This document shows, one piece after another, positions 1 to 7,670 of a stretch of 23,897 nt of DNA; position 1 is the stretch's first letter, and the number at the start of each line of letters is the position of its first letter. The stretch is from Chloroflexota bacterium (GTDB lineage Bacteria > Chloroflexota > Dehalococcoidia > UBA3495). The DNA lies in contig JACZXN010000002.1 of the NCBI GenBank assembly GCA_022571575.1, positions 1-23,897 of the forward strand. The letters run 5' to 3'. Made by a program: the position numbers and the translations under genes. The notes beneath the pieces are model-generated. The model was not told the origin of the DNA, made no database searches, and saw only the letters and a program-made list of their open reading frames with translations.

Positions 1-316
1 TAGTATTGAATTTGACGGTGATGCTCCCGCCCACCGGTACGGCAGTCATACCGTTACTTGGACCGGTGCCAGTCACGGTGATGGTGTATTGAGCGATCGC
101 TCTTGCCTTGGTAGGCGAGACCGCTATGCTGCTCGTGACGCCTACCGTTGGCACACCGAGCACCTTTGCGTTGACCGGCGAAACCGTGCCGGTCGGCGTC
201 GTAAAGCCCGCGCCCGCGGGCTTGGCCGTAAACATGCCCAGGGCAAACATCGTCGCGATGACGCCGATGGCCATGAGCAGTGCGAGCCCAAAAGATGTTC
301 CGATTTTAGTGTTCAT
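1..316 (-). CDS. Secreted/surface protein, N-terminal part only (3' end beyond window)
   Basis: The frame opens with ATG at 316 and stays open to the window edge (105 codons), so the C-terminus is missing. The protein begins MNTKIGTSFG and then has a hydrophobic stretch of about 20 residues (around 9-29: LALLMAIGVIATMFALGMF) ending near AKPAGAG. This looks like a Sec signal peptide or a membrane anchor. After it the chain is rich in Thr, Val, Gly, Pro and Ser (for example TPTGTVSPVN and YTITVTGTGPSNG), a composition typical of beta-sandwich or Ig-like extracellular repeats. A good ribosome site (AGGAG, with GGAG further upstream) precedes the start. I do not recognise the family. An exported adhesin-like or S-layer-like protein is inference. 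It is transcribed away from rho across a long gap, so it is probably a separate unit. Confidence 0.7.
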   Translation of the reverse strand, partial: MNTKIGTSFGLALLMAIGVIATMFALGMFTAKPAGAGFTTPTGTVSPVNAKVLGVPTVGVTSSIAVSPTKARAIAQYTITVTGTGPSNGMTAVPVGGSITVKFNT

Positions 317-634
317 CTACTCCTATCTCCTTGTTCTGTGTGCCTGAAGCGAAGAGTACTTCTGTGATCCTTTCCTTTTGGACTTCGCTTGCGTTCACTT
401 AGGTTATTGATCTACGAGTCCTCCGGGCGAATCGAGCCTCTAGTCACATATATAACCCCCGCGGAGGTCTGGGTACGTTAGAGGGATCGAGATCCGGGGA
501 AACAAAAATAAGGCCACAAAAGGACATGATTACCCCTCGCCTCCTAGTTAAATAGATAGACTGAGCTAAATTCTCTCATATTTAGCACTATCGACTTTCG
601 CTTGTCAAGGCACCTAAAACGGCTCTAATCAGCA

Positions 635-665
635 AAAATCGCCCCGTGGGTTTAACCATAGGGCG
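635..665 (-). terminator. Rho-independent terminator-like hairpin downstream of rho
   Basis: Read on the minus strand, CGCCCTATGG pairs with CCACGGGGCG (ten positions with one U-G wobble and one A/C mismatch) around a 6-nt loop, TTAAAC. It is followed at once by ATTTTTG. It lies about 180 bp after the rho stop codon in the direction of rho transcription, so it is the likely end of the pyrG-tal-rho transcript. Confidence 0.5.
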
Positions 666-810
666 GTCGACCGAGAGAGTTTTTAAGGCGGGACCCAGAT
701 TGATCGATTTCCGTGCCAATCGTTCGCGCGGTGTCCATTGTGAGAGGGATGTTGGGAAAGCGCAAGCCGTATGACGGGGCAATTCCCATCAATATCCACC
801 GTGGTTCAAG

Positions 811-843
811 GACCGCCAGACATCGACGCCATAGGTGGCGGTC
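811..843 (-). repeat. 8-bp inverted repeat directly after the rho stop codon
   Basis: GACCGCCA at 811-818 and TGGCGGTC at 836-843 are perfect inverted copies with a 17-nt loop, starting 2 nt beyond the rho stop. There is no T-run after it on the minus strand, so it is more likely a 3'-end stabilising hairpin than a terminator. Confidence 0.4.
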
Positions 844-845
844 AT

Positions 846-2135
846 TTAGACGTCTTTATTCAGGTTGGCAAGGAATTCTTCGTTGTTGTCCGACTTGGCC
901 AGCCGCTCCAACACCCGCTCGGTGGCGTTGACCGAACCGTCGTTGGAGATGAGGCTGATCATGCGGCGCAGCAGTACGATCTGCTTCAGCGTGTCTTCGC
1001 TGAAGAGCAGTTCCTCGCGGCGGGTGCCGCTCCGGATGATGTCGATGGCCGGGAAGTAACGGCGCTCGGCCAATTTCCGGTCCAGGTGCAGCTCCATGTT
1101 CCCGGTGCCCTTGAACTCCTCGTAGATCACCTCGTCCATGCGGCTGCCGGTGTCGATCAAGCAGGTGGCGATGATGGTGAGACTGCCGCCCTCCTCGATA
1201 TTGCGGGCGCCGCCGAAGAATTTCTTGGGCGGGTAGAGGGCCGCCGGGTCGATGCCGCCGGAGAGGGTCCGTCCACTGGAGGGCACGGCCAGGTTGTAGG
1301 CCCGGGTGAGGCGGGTGATGCTGTCCAGCAGGATGATGACGTCCTGCCCCATCTCCACCAGCCGTTTGGCCCGTTCCAGGCAGAGCTCCGCGACCCGGCA
1401 CTGTTCTTCGACCGACTCGTCGAAGGTGGATGCGAAGACGTCGCCGTTCACCGCCCGGCGCATGTCGGTCACTTCCTCGGGGCGCTCGCCGATGAGGGCC
1501 ACCATCAACGTGGCCTCCGGGCAGTTCTCCTGAACGCCGTGGGCGATCTGTTTCAGCATGGTGGTCTTGCCCGCCTTGGGCGGCGAGACGATCAGACCCC
1601 GCTGGCCCAGGCCGATGGGCGCGAACAGGTCCACCATCCTGGTGGACAGTTCGGAACCGGAGGTTTCCAGGATGACCTGTTTCTCGGGGAAGATGGGGGT
1701 CATATGCTCGAAGGTCGGGCGGTAGCGGCTCTGGACCTGGTCGGTCTCCATCCCGTTGATCAGCTCGACCCGCACCAGTCCGAAGTAGCGTTCTCCCTCT
1801 TTGGGCGGCCGGACCTGTCCGGTGACGGTGTCGCCGGTCCGCAGGTTGAACCGCCGGATCTGGGACTGGGAGATGTAGACGTCCCCCGATGCCCGGTAGG
1901 TGTTGAGCTGGCGAAGGAAGCCGTAACCCTCGTCCATGATCTCCAGAATGCCGGTGGAGACCAGGGCCTGCCGGGCGGAGACCACCTGATACAGCCGGCT
2001 GAGTAGGTCTTCTTTATGCAGGTTTGCCAGAGCGGTGGTGTCGTTCAATCCGACATCGCTGGCCAGGCCCAACAGTTCTTCTTTGGACTTGGCCCCCAAC
2101 TCCGACACATCAAGCGTTCGTTGAGTGGTCGCCAT
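846..2135 (-). CDS. rho: Transcription termination factor Rho
   Basis: Hexameric RNA-dependent ATPase that ends transcription at C-rich sites. The first ~45 residues are a Rho N-terminal helical domain ([19 protein letters not shown]). A cold-shock-like RNA-binding domain follows, about residues 55-120 ([28 protein letters not shown]). The RecA-type ATPase core carries the Walker A loop [16 protein letters not shown], the Walker B strand [16 protein letters not shown] and the [12 protein letters not shown] motif. Length is about 429 residues, normal for the compact form without a large N-terminal insertion. I start at ATG 2135 rather than the in-frame GTG at 2141, because the Shine-Dalgarno AGAGG abuts the GTG and is spaced properly only for the ATG. 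Third gene after pyrG and tal; the gap to tal is 175 bp. Confidence 0.97.
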   Translation of the reverse strand: MATTQRTLDVSELGAKSKEELLGLASDVGLNDTTALANLHKEDLLSRLYQVVSARQALVSTGILEIMDEGYGFLRQLNTYRASGDVYISQSQIRRFNLRTGDTVTGQVRPPKEGERYFGLVRVELINGMETDQVQSRYRPTFEHMTPIFPEKQVILETSGSELSTRMVDLFAPIGLGQRGLIVSPPKAGKTTMLKQIAHGVQENCPEATLMVALIGERPEEVTDMRRAVNGDVFASTFDESVEEQCRVAELCLERAKRLVEMGQDVIILLDSITRLTRAYNLAVPSSGRTLSGGIDPAALYPPKKFFGGARNIEEGGSLTIIATCLIDTGSRMDEVIYEEFKGTGNMELHLDRKLAERRYFPAIDIIRSGTRREELLFSEDTLKQIVLLRRMISLISNDGSVNATERVLERLAKSDNNEEFLANLNKDV

Positions 2136-2310
2136 GTTCACCTCTTACAGGGTCTCTAAATCATCGGCCCGACTGTGGCCGGCCGTCGGCCCAACAGGGG
2201 CGGCTTTCCCGGTGTTACGGAAGAGCAGCCTTGGGGAAGGGCCGCGGTTGTGCGGTGGATCGTCAAATAATGGACTGGCTGATTCTTTCGCTGAACTCTC
2301 CGGCCATGGG

Positions 2311-2970
2311 CTAAGAGTTGCCCGGTTTCTCCCAGTCCGCCTTGAACCGGGCAACGCCCGAGTCGGTCAATGGGTGCTGGGCCATCTGGACCAGCGTCTT
2401 ATAAGGAACGGTGGCGATGTGCGCCCCGGCCTGCGCCGCCAAGGTGCAGTGCAGGGGGTGGCGGATGCTGGCCGCCAACACCTTGGTTTCAATCTTGTAT
2501 TGTTCGTACACGGATACGATGTCTCTGATCAGGTCGATGCCCTCGAGACCGATGTCGTCCAGGCGTCCGATGAACGGGCTAACCGCCGTGGACCCCGCCT
2601 GGGCGCCCAGGATGGCCTGATTCACCGAGAAGCACAGCGTCTGATTTATCTTGATCCCTTCACTGGAGAGTATGGAGATCGCCTCAAAGCCGTCGATGGT
2701 GCTGGGAATCTTCACCCAGGGATTGGGTATCCAGCCGGCGATGTCCCGGCCTTCGGCCACCATCCCTTGGACGTCCAGAGATATCACCTCCACTGAGATG
2801 GGTCCATCCACGATGTCGGCGATCTCGCGCACGGCCGCTTTATAACTCTCCGTGCTTCCTATGCCTTCAGCGGACGCCAGCGAGGGGTTGGTGGTGACAC
2901 CGCTGATCACCCCCAGCCGGGCGCCGTTTCGGATCTCCTGAATGTTCGCTGTATCCAAGAAGAGCTGCAC
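2311..2970 (-). CDS. tal: Small transaldolase / fructose-6-phosphate aldolase-like (TalC family)
   Basis: Class I aldolase of the short transaldolase family, moving a dihydroxyacetone unit between sugar phosphates in the non-oxidative pentose phosphate pathway. The start QLFLDTANIQEIRNG is the family's usual N-terminus. GVTTNPSL, the Schiff-base lysine K87 in VKIPST, NQTLCFS and AGSTAVSPFIGRLDD follow in the usual order. With GTG at 2970 the protein is 219 residues, the normal size for the family. An in-frame start at 3015 would add 15 residues the family does not have. GGTGA lies 4-5 nt before the GTG. A 13-bp palindrome (AACCGG, A, CCGGTT at 3029-3041) sits upstream in the gap to pyrG. Whether the enzyme is a true transaldolase or an F6P aldolase cannot be settled from sequence alone. 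Confidence 0.92.
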   Translation of the reverse strand: MQLFLDTANIQEIRNGARLGVISGVTTNPSLASAEGIGSTESYKAAVREIADIVDGPISVEVISLDVQGMVAEGRDIAGWIPNPWVKIPSTIDGFEAISILSSEGIKINQTLCFSVNQAILGAQAGSTAVSPFIGRLDDIGLEGIDLIRDIVSVYEQYKIETKVLAASIRHPLHCTLAAQAGAHIATVPYKTLVQMAQHPLTDSGVARFKADWEKPGNS

Positions 2971-3105
2971 GTCTTCACCGCCCTTGCAATTTATCGTTCG
3001 GAGTCCCCTTATCATAGGTGATGGGGGAAACCGGACCGGTTGCCAGATTGGTTGATCGGGGCTGTAACATTTGATTAAGAAGACTGATGCATCGGGTTGG
3101 GGGAG

Positions 3106-4752
3106 CTAATTGGTGGACATGTCCAGCGGCAGGGGCCTTTGGACACCCTCCCGGATGGTCTTTTTGGCGGCCCCGATGAACTGGCTGAACAATGGGTGGG
3201 GCCGGTTGGGCCGGGACTTGAACTCGGGGTGGTATTGGGTGCCGACCATGAACGGATGGTCTCTCACCTCACCAGTCTCGACCAAGTTGCCGTCGGGAGA
3301 CAGCCCGCCGACGATGAGCCCCGAACTTTCCAGCGATTCCCGGTAGGCGTTGTTAAGCTCGAAACGGTGACGGTGCCGCTCCATGATGGTGGCCGTCCCG
3401 TAGGCGGCGCTGGTCCAGGTACCGGCCTGGGGATTGCAGGGATAATCTCCCAACCGCATGGTGCCTCCCTTGCTGGAGACATCCTCTTGGTCGTGCATTA
3501 TGTGCACCACCGGGTTTGCGGTATCCGGGGCCAGCTCCGAGGAGTTGGCGTCCTTCATTCCCAGGATATTTCTGGCCCACTCAATGACCATCACCTGTAG
3601 ACCCAGGCAGAGGCCCAAGTATGGGACCCGGTGTTCTCTGGCGTAGCGGGCGGTCTCAATCATGCCCTCAACGCCCCGGGGACCGAACCCCCCCGGCACC
3701 ACGATGCCGCAGGCGCCGGCCAGAAGGTCGTCCGGCCCGAAGCGCTCGATATCCTCGGAATGGACCCAATGTAGATCGATGTTTCTGGCATGATCCAGAC
3801 CGGCGTGCCGCAGGGCCTCCCGGACCGAGATATAGGAATCGGGGTATTCGACGTACTTTCCGACCAGGGCGATGGACAGGCTCTCTTTGGGTTCGTTCAT
3901 CCGGTCGACCATCGCCGACCAATCGGCCATGTCCCGGGGGTGGCCGGAAAGGCCGAGGGAGTCCAGGACGATGTCTCCCAAGCCCGCGTCCTCGAGCATC
4001 AGGGGAACTTCATATACGTTGTCGACGGTGAGCAAGGGAATCACGGCATTCAGGGGGACATCGCAGAAGGCGGCGATCTTCTCGCAGATGGACTGCGACA
4101 CCGGATGGTCGCTTCTGCAAAGAATGGCGTCAGGCTGGATCCCTATGGAACGTAGTTCTTTCACACTGTGTTGCGTCGGTTTGGTCTTCAGTTCCTGTGC
4201 CGCTGTTATATAGGGAAGCAAGGTGAGGTGGATGTAGAAGACATTGTCCCGCCCCACATCGTTCCTCATCTGCCGAATGGCCTCCAAGAAGGGCAGGCCC
4301 TCGATGTCGCCGACCGTCCCGCCGACCTCCGTGATGATCACATCGGCCCCCGATTCGGCGGCCAGAGCAAGCACCCGGTCTTTGATGGCGTTGGTGACGT
4401 GGGGCACGGTCTGAATGGTGCCACCAAGGAAGTCGCCGCGGCGCTCTTTGGCTATAAGGTTGAGATAGACTTCTCCGGCGGTGAGATTGGAGGTCCGGGT
4501 AAGTTCGACGTCGATGAATCTTTCGTAGTGCCCCAGGTCCAGGTCAGTCTCGCCGCCGTCTTGGGTCACGAAGACTTCGCCGTGCTGATAGGGGGACATG
4601 GTGCCGGGATCGACATTGAGGTAGGGGTCCAGCTTGATTACGGAGACGGATATTCCTCGGCTCTTCAGGATGCGTCCGATGGATGCGACGCTGATCCCTT
4701 TGCCTAGCGAGCTGACAACTCCCCCGGTTACGAAGATAAACTTTGTCGGCAT
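3106..4752 (-). CDS. pyrG: CTP synthase (glutamine-hydrolysing)
   Basis: Converts UTP to CTP with ATP and glutamine. The N-terminal synthetase domain begins KFIFVTGGVVSSLGKGI (P-loop) and continues with DPYLNVDPGTMSPYQHGEVFV and the TEVGGTVGDIEG motif near residues 141-152. The class I glutamine amidotransferase domain starts near residue 290. It has the nucleophile C382 in GLCLGLQ and the His/Glu pair H508 and E510 in YHPEF, so the triad is complete. The length of 548 residues is normal. ATG 4752 is chosen because bacterial CTP synthases begin only a few residues before the P-loop; a TTG at 4764 is an alternative. First gene of the pyrG-tal-rho group, with a leader of about 160 nt behind a strong promoter. 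Confidence 0.97.
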   Translation of the reverse strand: MPTKFIFVTGGVVSSLGKGISVASIGRILKSRGISVSVIKLDPYLNVDPGTMSPYQHGEVFVTQDGGETDLDLGHYERFIDVELTRTSNLTAGEVYLNLIAKERRGDFLGGTIQTVPHVTNAIKDRVLALAAESGADVIITEVGGTVGDIEGLPFLEAIRQMRNDVGRDNVFYIHLTLLPYITAAQELKTKPTQHSVKELRSIGIQPDAILCRSDHPVSQSICEKIAAFCDVPLNAVIPLLTVDNVYEVPLMLEDAGLGDIVLDSLGLSGHPRDMADWSAMVDRMNEPKESLSIALVGKYVEYPDSYISVREALRHAGLDHARNIDLHWVHSEDIERFGPDDLLAGACGIVVPGGFGPRGVEGMIETARYAREHRVPYLGLCLGLQVMVIEWARNILGMKDANSSELAPDTANPVVHIMHDQEDVSSKGGTMRLGDYPCNPQAGTWTSAAYGTATIMERHRHRFELNNAYRESLESSGLIVGGLSPDGNLVETGEVRDHPFMVGTQYHPEFKSRPNRPHPLFSQFIGAAKKTIREGVQRPLPLDMSTN

Positions 4753-4862
4753 TTGCCTACGCAAAAAAGGTGATGGGGAGGATACCTGATCTGATGATCA
4801 ATCGACCAAACCGCTGTCCTATTGGACATACCACTGGATAAAGTGGCAGCAGGGTCTTTAGA

Positions 4863-4905
4863 GAAAACGCCAAAAGGAAAACGCGGATGTTTGCCGGATG
4901 TTTGC
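4863..4905 (-). repeat. Two short direct-repeat pairs in the pyrG leader
   Basis: CGGATGTTTGC occurs twice in perfect tandem at 4884-4894 and 4895-4905. Just beside it GAAAACGC occurs at 4863-4870 and 4877-4884 (plus-strand readings). Both pairs lie downstream of the predicted pyrG transcription start, so they would be in the untranslated leader RNA. They could be a protein or RNA regulatory site. I see no classical attenuator hairpin, although a T6 run (minus strand) lies just before the start codon. Confidence 0.45.
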
Positions 4906-4921
4906 GGAGATTCCAACAACA

Positions 4922-4951
4922 ATTATAAGAGCCATTTTTCCAAAGTGTCAA
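4922..4951 (-). promoter_or_regulatory. Strong sigma-70-type promoter of the pyrG-tal-rho group
   Basis: On the minus strand, TTGACA (4946-4951) and TATAAT (4922-4927) both match consensus exactly, with an 18-bp spacer. The start of transcription is expected near 4915, about 163 nt before the pyrG ATG. Confidence 0.75.
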
Positions 4952-4975
4952 GCTTGGAGGCGTCTGATTCCAATA

Positions 4976-4995
4976 TGGTCCGAATCCATGGACCA
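4976..4995 (-). terminator. Weak hairpin downstream of the CoA-transferase operon
   Basis: TGGTCC and GGACCA form a 6-bp stem with an 8-nt loop. On the minus strand it follows the stop of the last CoA-transferase gene by about 50 bp and precedes the pyrG promoter. There is only TATTGG after it and no T-run, so a role as terminator is uncertain. Confidence 0.25.
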
Positions 4996-5046
4996 GCCGG
5001 AAATGCGGCGCGAGCCCTGTTGCAAGCCCTGTTCGATGATCGGCGG

Positions 5047-6429
5047 TCAGACGGGCGGCAATTGTTCCAGATAGTCGGCGTCATACTCGGCGATCCAACC
5101 CAGTTCCACCTGTTCATCCAAGGGGACCGAGCCGGGCGCTCCGCCGCCCTCCGGCGTGGTGCCGATGGTCCACTCGTCCGCAAACGTCTTCAGCCGGGAC
5201 GGGTCGATCCCCAGCAACTCTCCGAGGACGTAATCGTTGGCCTCGCCGAGCCGGGGCGCCGGGCCCCTTATCCCGGCTTCGCTTTTGGAAAACCTCCAGC
5301 CCCGCCCCACGTATCCCTTGGGCCTCAGGCCGACCTCCGGGGGGTTGTGCACGGTCTCGAAGAACCCCCGGGCCAGGTACTGGGGATCGGTCAACGCCTG
5401 TTTGGCCGTCAGCACCGCCCCGGCCGGCACTCCCGCCTCTTGGAGCGTGTCTGTGACCTGGTAGGAGGTGCGCTCAGATGTCCACGACGCGATCATCACG
5501 TCGAGTTCCTCCTGGTGTTGGCGGCGGTCGATGGGGTCGGAGAACCGCTGATCGGCGGCGAGCTCCGGCTTGCCCATGCCCCGGCAGAGCGCCAGCCAGT
5601 CGCTTTGGTCCCGCACCGCAATGGCCACCCATTGGTCGTGGCCCTGGCAGGGATAGACGCCGTGGGGCGACCAGACGGGATGGCGGTTGCCGATCCGCAG
5701 CGTCCGCCGGGAATTGAAGGCGAAGTCCAGCACGCCCGTGCCGATCACCGTGGTCCCCGTCTGATACATCGCCAGGTCTATCCATTGGCCCTGGCCGGTG
5801 CGGGCCCGCCGCAGCAATGCCGCCATCAGAGCGCCCAGGGCCGTCCAGGTGGCCAGGAAATCGGAATATGAGTTGCCCATCTTGTTGGGGACCTGCCCCT
5901 CGGCCAGGCGGCCGTCCGGCCCTTCCTCCAGGTACCCCATGAAGGCCCCGGTGCCGTGGGTCGGCTCCAGGGCCGACGCCATGGCCCCAAAGCTGCTCCA
6001 GGGCCCGCTGTGCCCGTAGCCGGTGTTGGAGACCATGATCAGGTCGGGCCTATGGACCCGGAGACTCTCATAGTCCAACCCGAACCGGGCCATCACCCGG
6101 GGGGTGAAGTTCTCCAAGACCACATCGCAGACCCGGACCAGGTCTTTGATGATCGCCTGAGACTCGCCGGACCGGAGGTCCAGGGTCAAACTCCGCTTGC
6201 CCCGGTTGAGCATCTGGAAAGTACCGCCCTGCTCCCACCAGAGCTCGCCGGGCTGGTTGTCGGGAAACGGCCCCGTTATGGTCCGGGTGGTGTCCATGAA
6301 CTGGGCTTGGCAGGTGTCGATCTTGATGACCTCGGCGCCCAGGTCCGCCAGGTTCGCTCCGGCGAAGGGCATGGCGAAGACCCGGCTCAGGTCCAGTACC
6401 CGGATATTTCTCAATGGCGCCTGGGGCAT
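5047..6429 (-). CDS. CaiB/BaiF-type (class III) CoA-transferase, catalytic Asp present
   Basis: Class III CoA-transferases move CoA between carboxylic acids through an aspartyl-CoA thioester. The protein begins LRNIRVLDLSRVFAMPFAGANLADLGAEVIKI, the standard N-terminal strand-helix of the family. NRGKRSLTLDLRS and DVVLENFTPRVMARFGLDY follow, then the active-site region YSDFLATWTALGALMAALLRR, where D190 falls at the position of the catalytic Asp. The length of 460 residues is somewhat longer than the usual 380-430, with an acidic C-terminal tail. ATG 6429 fits the family; the frame upstream of it is open but has no family-like sequence. AGGAGAG lies about 11 nt upstream. Last gene of an operon with the paralogue (44-bp gap) and a MaoC-type hydratase. 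The substrate cannot be deduced. Confidence 0.9.
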   Translation of the reverse strand: MPQAPLRNIRVLDLSRVFAMPFAGANLADLGAEVIKIDTCQAQFMDTTRTITGPFPDNQPGELWWEQGGTFQMLNRGKRSLTLDLRSGESQAIIKDLVRVCDVVLENFTPRVMARFGLDYESLRVHRPDLIMVSNTGYGHSGPWSSFGAMASALEPTHGTGAFMGYLEEGPDGRLAEGQVPNKMGNSYSDFLATWTALGALMAALLRRARTGQGQWIDLAMYQTGTTVIGTGVLDFAFNSRRTLRIGNRHPVWSPHGVYPCQGHDQWVAIAVRDQSDWLALCRGMGKPELAADQRFSDPIDRRQHQEELDVMIASWTSERTSYQVTDTLQEAGVPAGAVLTAKQALTDPQYLARGFFETVHNPPEVGLRPKGYVGRGWRFSKSEAGIRGPAPRLGEANDYVLGELLGIDPSRLKTFADEWTIGTTPEGGGAPGSVPLDEQVELGWIAEYDADYLEQLPPV

Positions 6430-6473
6430 GAGCTTTACTGCTCTCCTATCTGTATCTGGGATTGGGCGGTCAA

Positions 6474-7670
6474 CTAGATGATTCCGTGCTGGCGGAGAGA
6501 CACCAGGTCTTCCGGCGAATAACCCAATCCTTGGCCGAAGATCTCCGAGTTGTGCTGGCCCAAGAGCGGGGCTGGTTGCGACCCGGTGATGGTTTCTCCG
6601 GGCAGCCGGACAGCCATGCCCGGATACCGGGCCCGGCCAACCACGGGATGGTCCACATCGACGAAGAAGTCCCTGGCTTGGAGGTGGGGGCAGTTGGCCA
6701 AGTCTCCGGCGTCCTGGGCCATGCCGAACACCAGCCGGCGCTCGCCGGAGGCCAGAAAAAGGGGCATCCGGTCCCATTGGGCCAACCCCTTGATCAACAA
6801 TTCCTTCAACTCTTCTCCGTGGGCGACCCGGCCCGCGCCGGTGGCGAATTTCTCGTCCTGCAATTCCTCCAGCCCGATCAGACTGGCGATGGTCGACCAG
6901 GGTTGGGAGCCCTGCACCGAAGGGGCTACGTAACCGTCGCGGGCGGGCACCAGTTCTTCAAAACCGGCGCCGCGGACCGGACGCCGCCCTTTCACCGCGC
7001 CCATGTAGTTGTAGTAGGGCAGGGGCTGCACCAGGTGGGCGCCCAGACATTCGGCGGCCGAGACATCGACGTGCTGGCCTTCGCCGGAGGAGAGGCGGGC
7101 AAACAGGGCCACCTGGGTCGCGGCGGCGGCGTTGGCTCCAGCCACGTAGAAGGACTGGTCGAGGACGCTGCGCAGGGGCTCTTTGTCCGAATCCCCCGAG
7201 TGGTACATGAGCCCGCTCAGGGCATAGGTTACGATGTCGGTGGCCTGAAAGTCCCGGTAGGGCCCGGTCTGGCCGAAGGGCGTGATGGACGTCACCACCA
7301 ACTGGGGGTTCACGGCGGAAAGGGACTGGTAGTCCAGGCCCATCTCCCTGGCCTGGGCCGGCGGATTGTTATCCACCAGGACATCGGCGTCCGCCAACAA
7401 CCGGTCCAGAAGTTTGCGCCCGGTGGCGCTGGAAGGGTCCAGGGTAACGCCCTTCTTGTTGGTGTTCAGGTAGAGGAAGGTCAGGCTCTTTTCCGGATCG
7501 GGGTCGTCGCCGGCAAAGGGGCCCATGCGGCGGGCGGCGTCACCGTAACCCGGAGGTTCCACCTTGATCACCTCCGCCCCGTAGTCCGCCAGTATCTTGG
7601 CGCACCAGGGTCCGGATATCCCGGAGCCCAGGTCCAGTACACGGATCCCGGTCAGGAGTCCGGCGGGCAT
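6474..7670 (-). CDS. CaiB/BaiF-type CoA-transferase paralogue, catalytic Asp apparently replaced by Phe
   Basis: Class III CoA-transferase fold: LTGIRVLDLGSGISGPWCAKILADYGAEVIKVEPP at the N-terminus, then LNTNKKGVTLDP and ADVLVDNNPP, 398 residues in all. In the active-site segment QSFYVAGANAAAATQVALFARLSSGEGQ, the residue 18 positions before the conserved Arg is F174, where the neighbouring paralogue has D190 and the family has Asp. D171 lies three residues earlier and would not align. The protein may be a non-catalytic partner of the downstream paralogue, or may do different chemistry. Its ATG overlaps the stop of the upstream hydratase gene by one base (TGATG), so the two are probably translationally coupled. 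Confidence 0.87.
   Translation of the reverse strand: MPAGLLTGIRVLDLGSGISGPWCAKILADYGAEVIKVEPPGYGDAARRMGPFAGDDPDPEKSLTFLYLNTNKKGVTLDPSSATGRKLLDRLLADADVLVDNNPPAQAREMGLDYQSLSAVNPQLVVTSITPFGQTGPYRDFQATDIVTYALSGLMYHSGDSDKEPLRSVLDQSFYVAGANAAAATQVALFARLSSGEGQHVDVSAAECLGAHLVQPLPYYNYMGAVKGRRPVRGAGFEELVPARDGYVAPSVQGSQPWSTIASLIGLEELQDEKFATGAGRVAHGEELKELLIKGLAQWDRMPLFLASGERRLVFGMAQDAGDLANCPHLQARDFFVDVDHPVVGRARYPGMAVRLPGETITGSQPAPLLGQHNSEIFGQGLGYSPEDLVSLRQHGII

Larger units (their letters stand above)
317..845. other. 529-bp intergenic region between the truncated surface gene and rho
   Basis: No convincing gene on either strand. I looked for rpmE (ribosomal protein L31), which often follows rho, and did not find it. 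The segment holds a terminator-like hairpin on the minus strand at 635-665, a hairpin directly after the rho stop (811-843), an AT-rich inverted repeat (GCTAAAT, 8-nt loop, ATTTAGC at 565-586), and the palindrome CGGTCGACCG at 664-673. A TATATA element at 449-454 could serve as the -10 for the surface gene on the minus strand, but I see no matching -35. Base composition is clearly more AT-rich than the neighbouring genes. Confidence 0.6.

Noticed and set aside
588..782. 64-codon minus-strand frame downstream of rho, considered as rpmE
   Set aside because: The translation lacks the Cys pairs and basic pattern of ribosomal protein L31, and the likely terminator lies inside it.
771..2006. 411-codon open frame on the plus strand across rho
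   Set aside because: It is antisense to a clearly recognised rho gene, and its translation shows no family motif. Long antisense frames are expected in GC-rich genes.
4752..4951. Known pyrG attenuator of the Firmicutes type
   Set aside because: The predicted transcript start does not give the initial G-run plus C used for slippage, and no clear terminator stem precedes the T-run.
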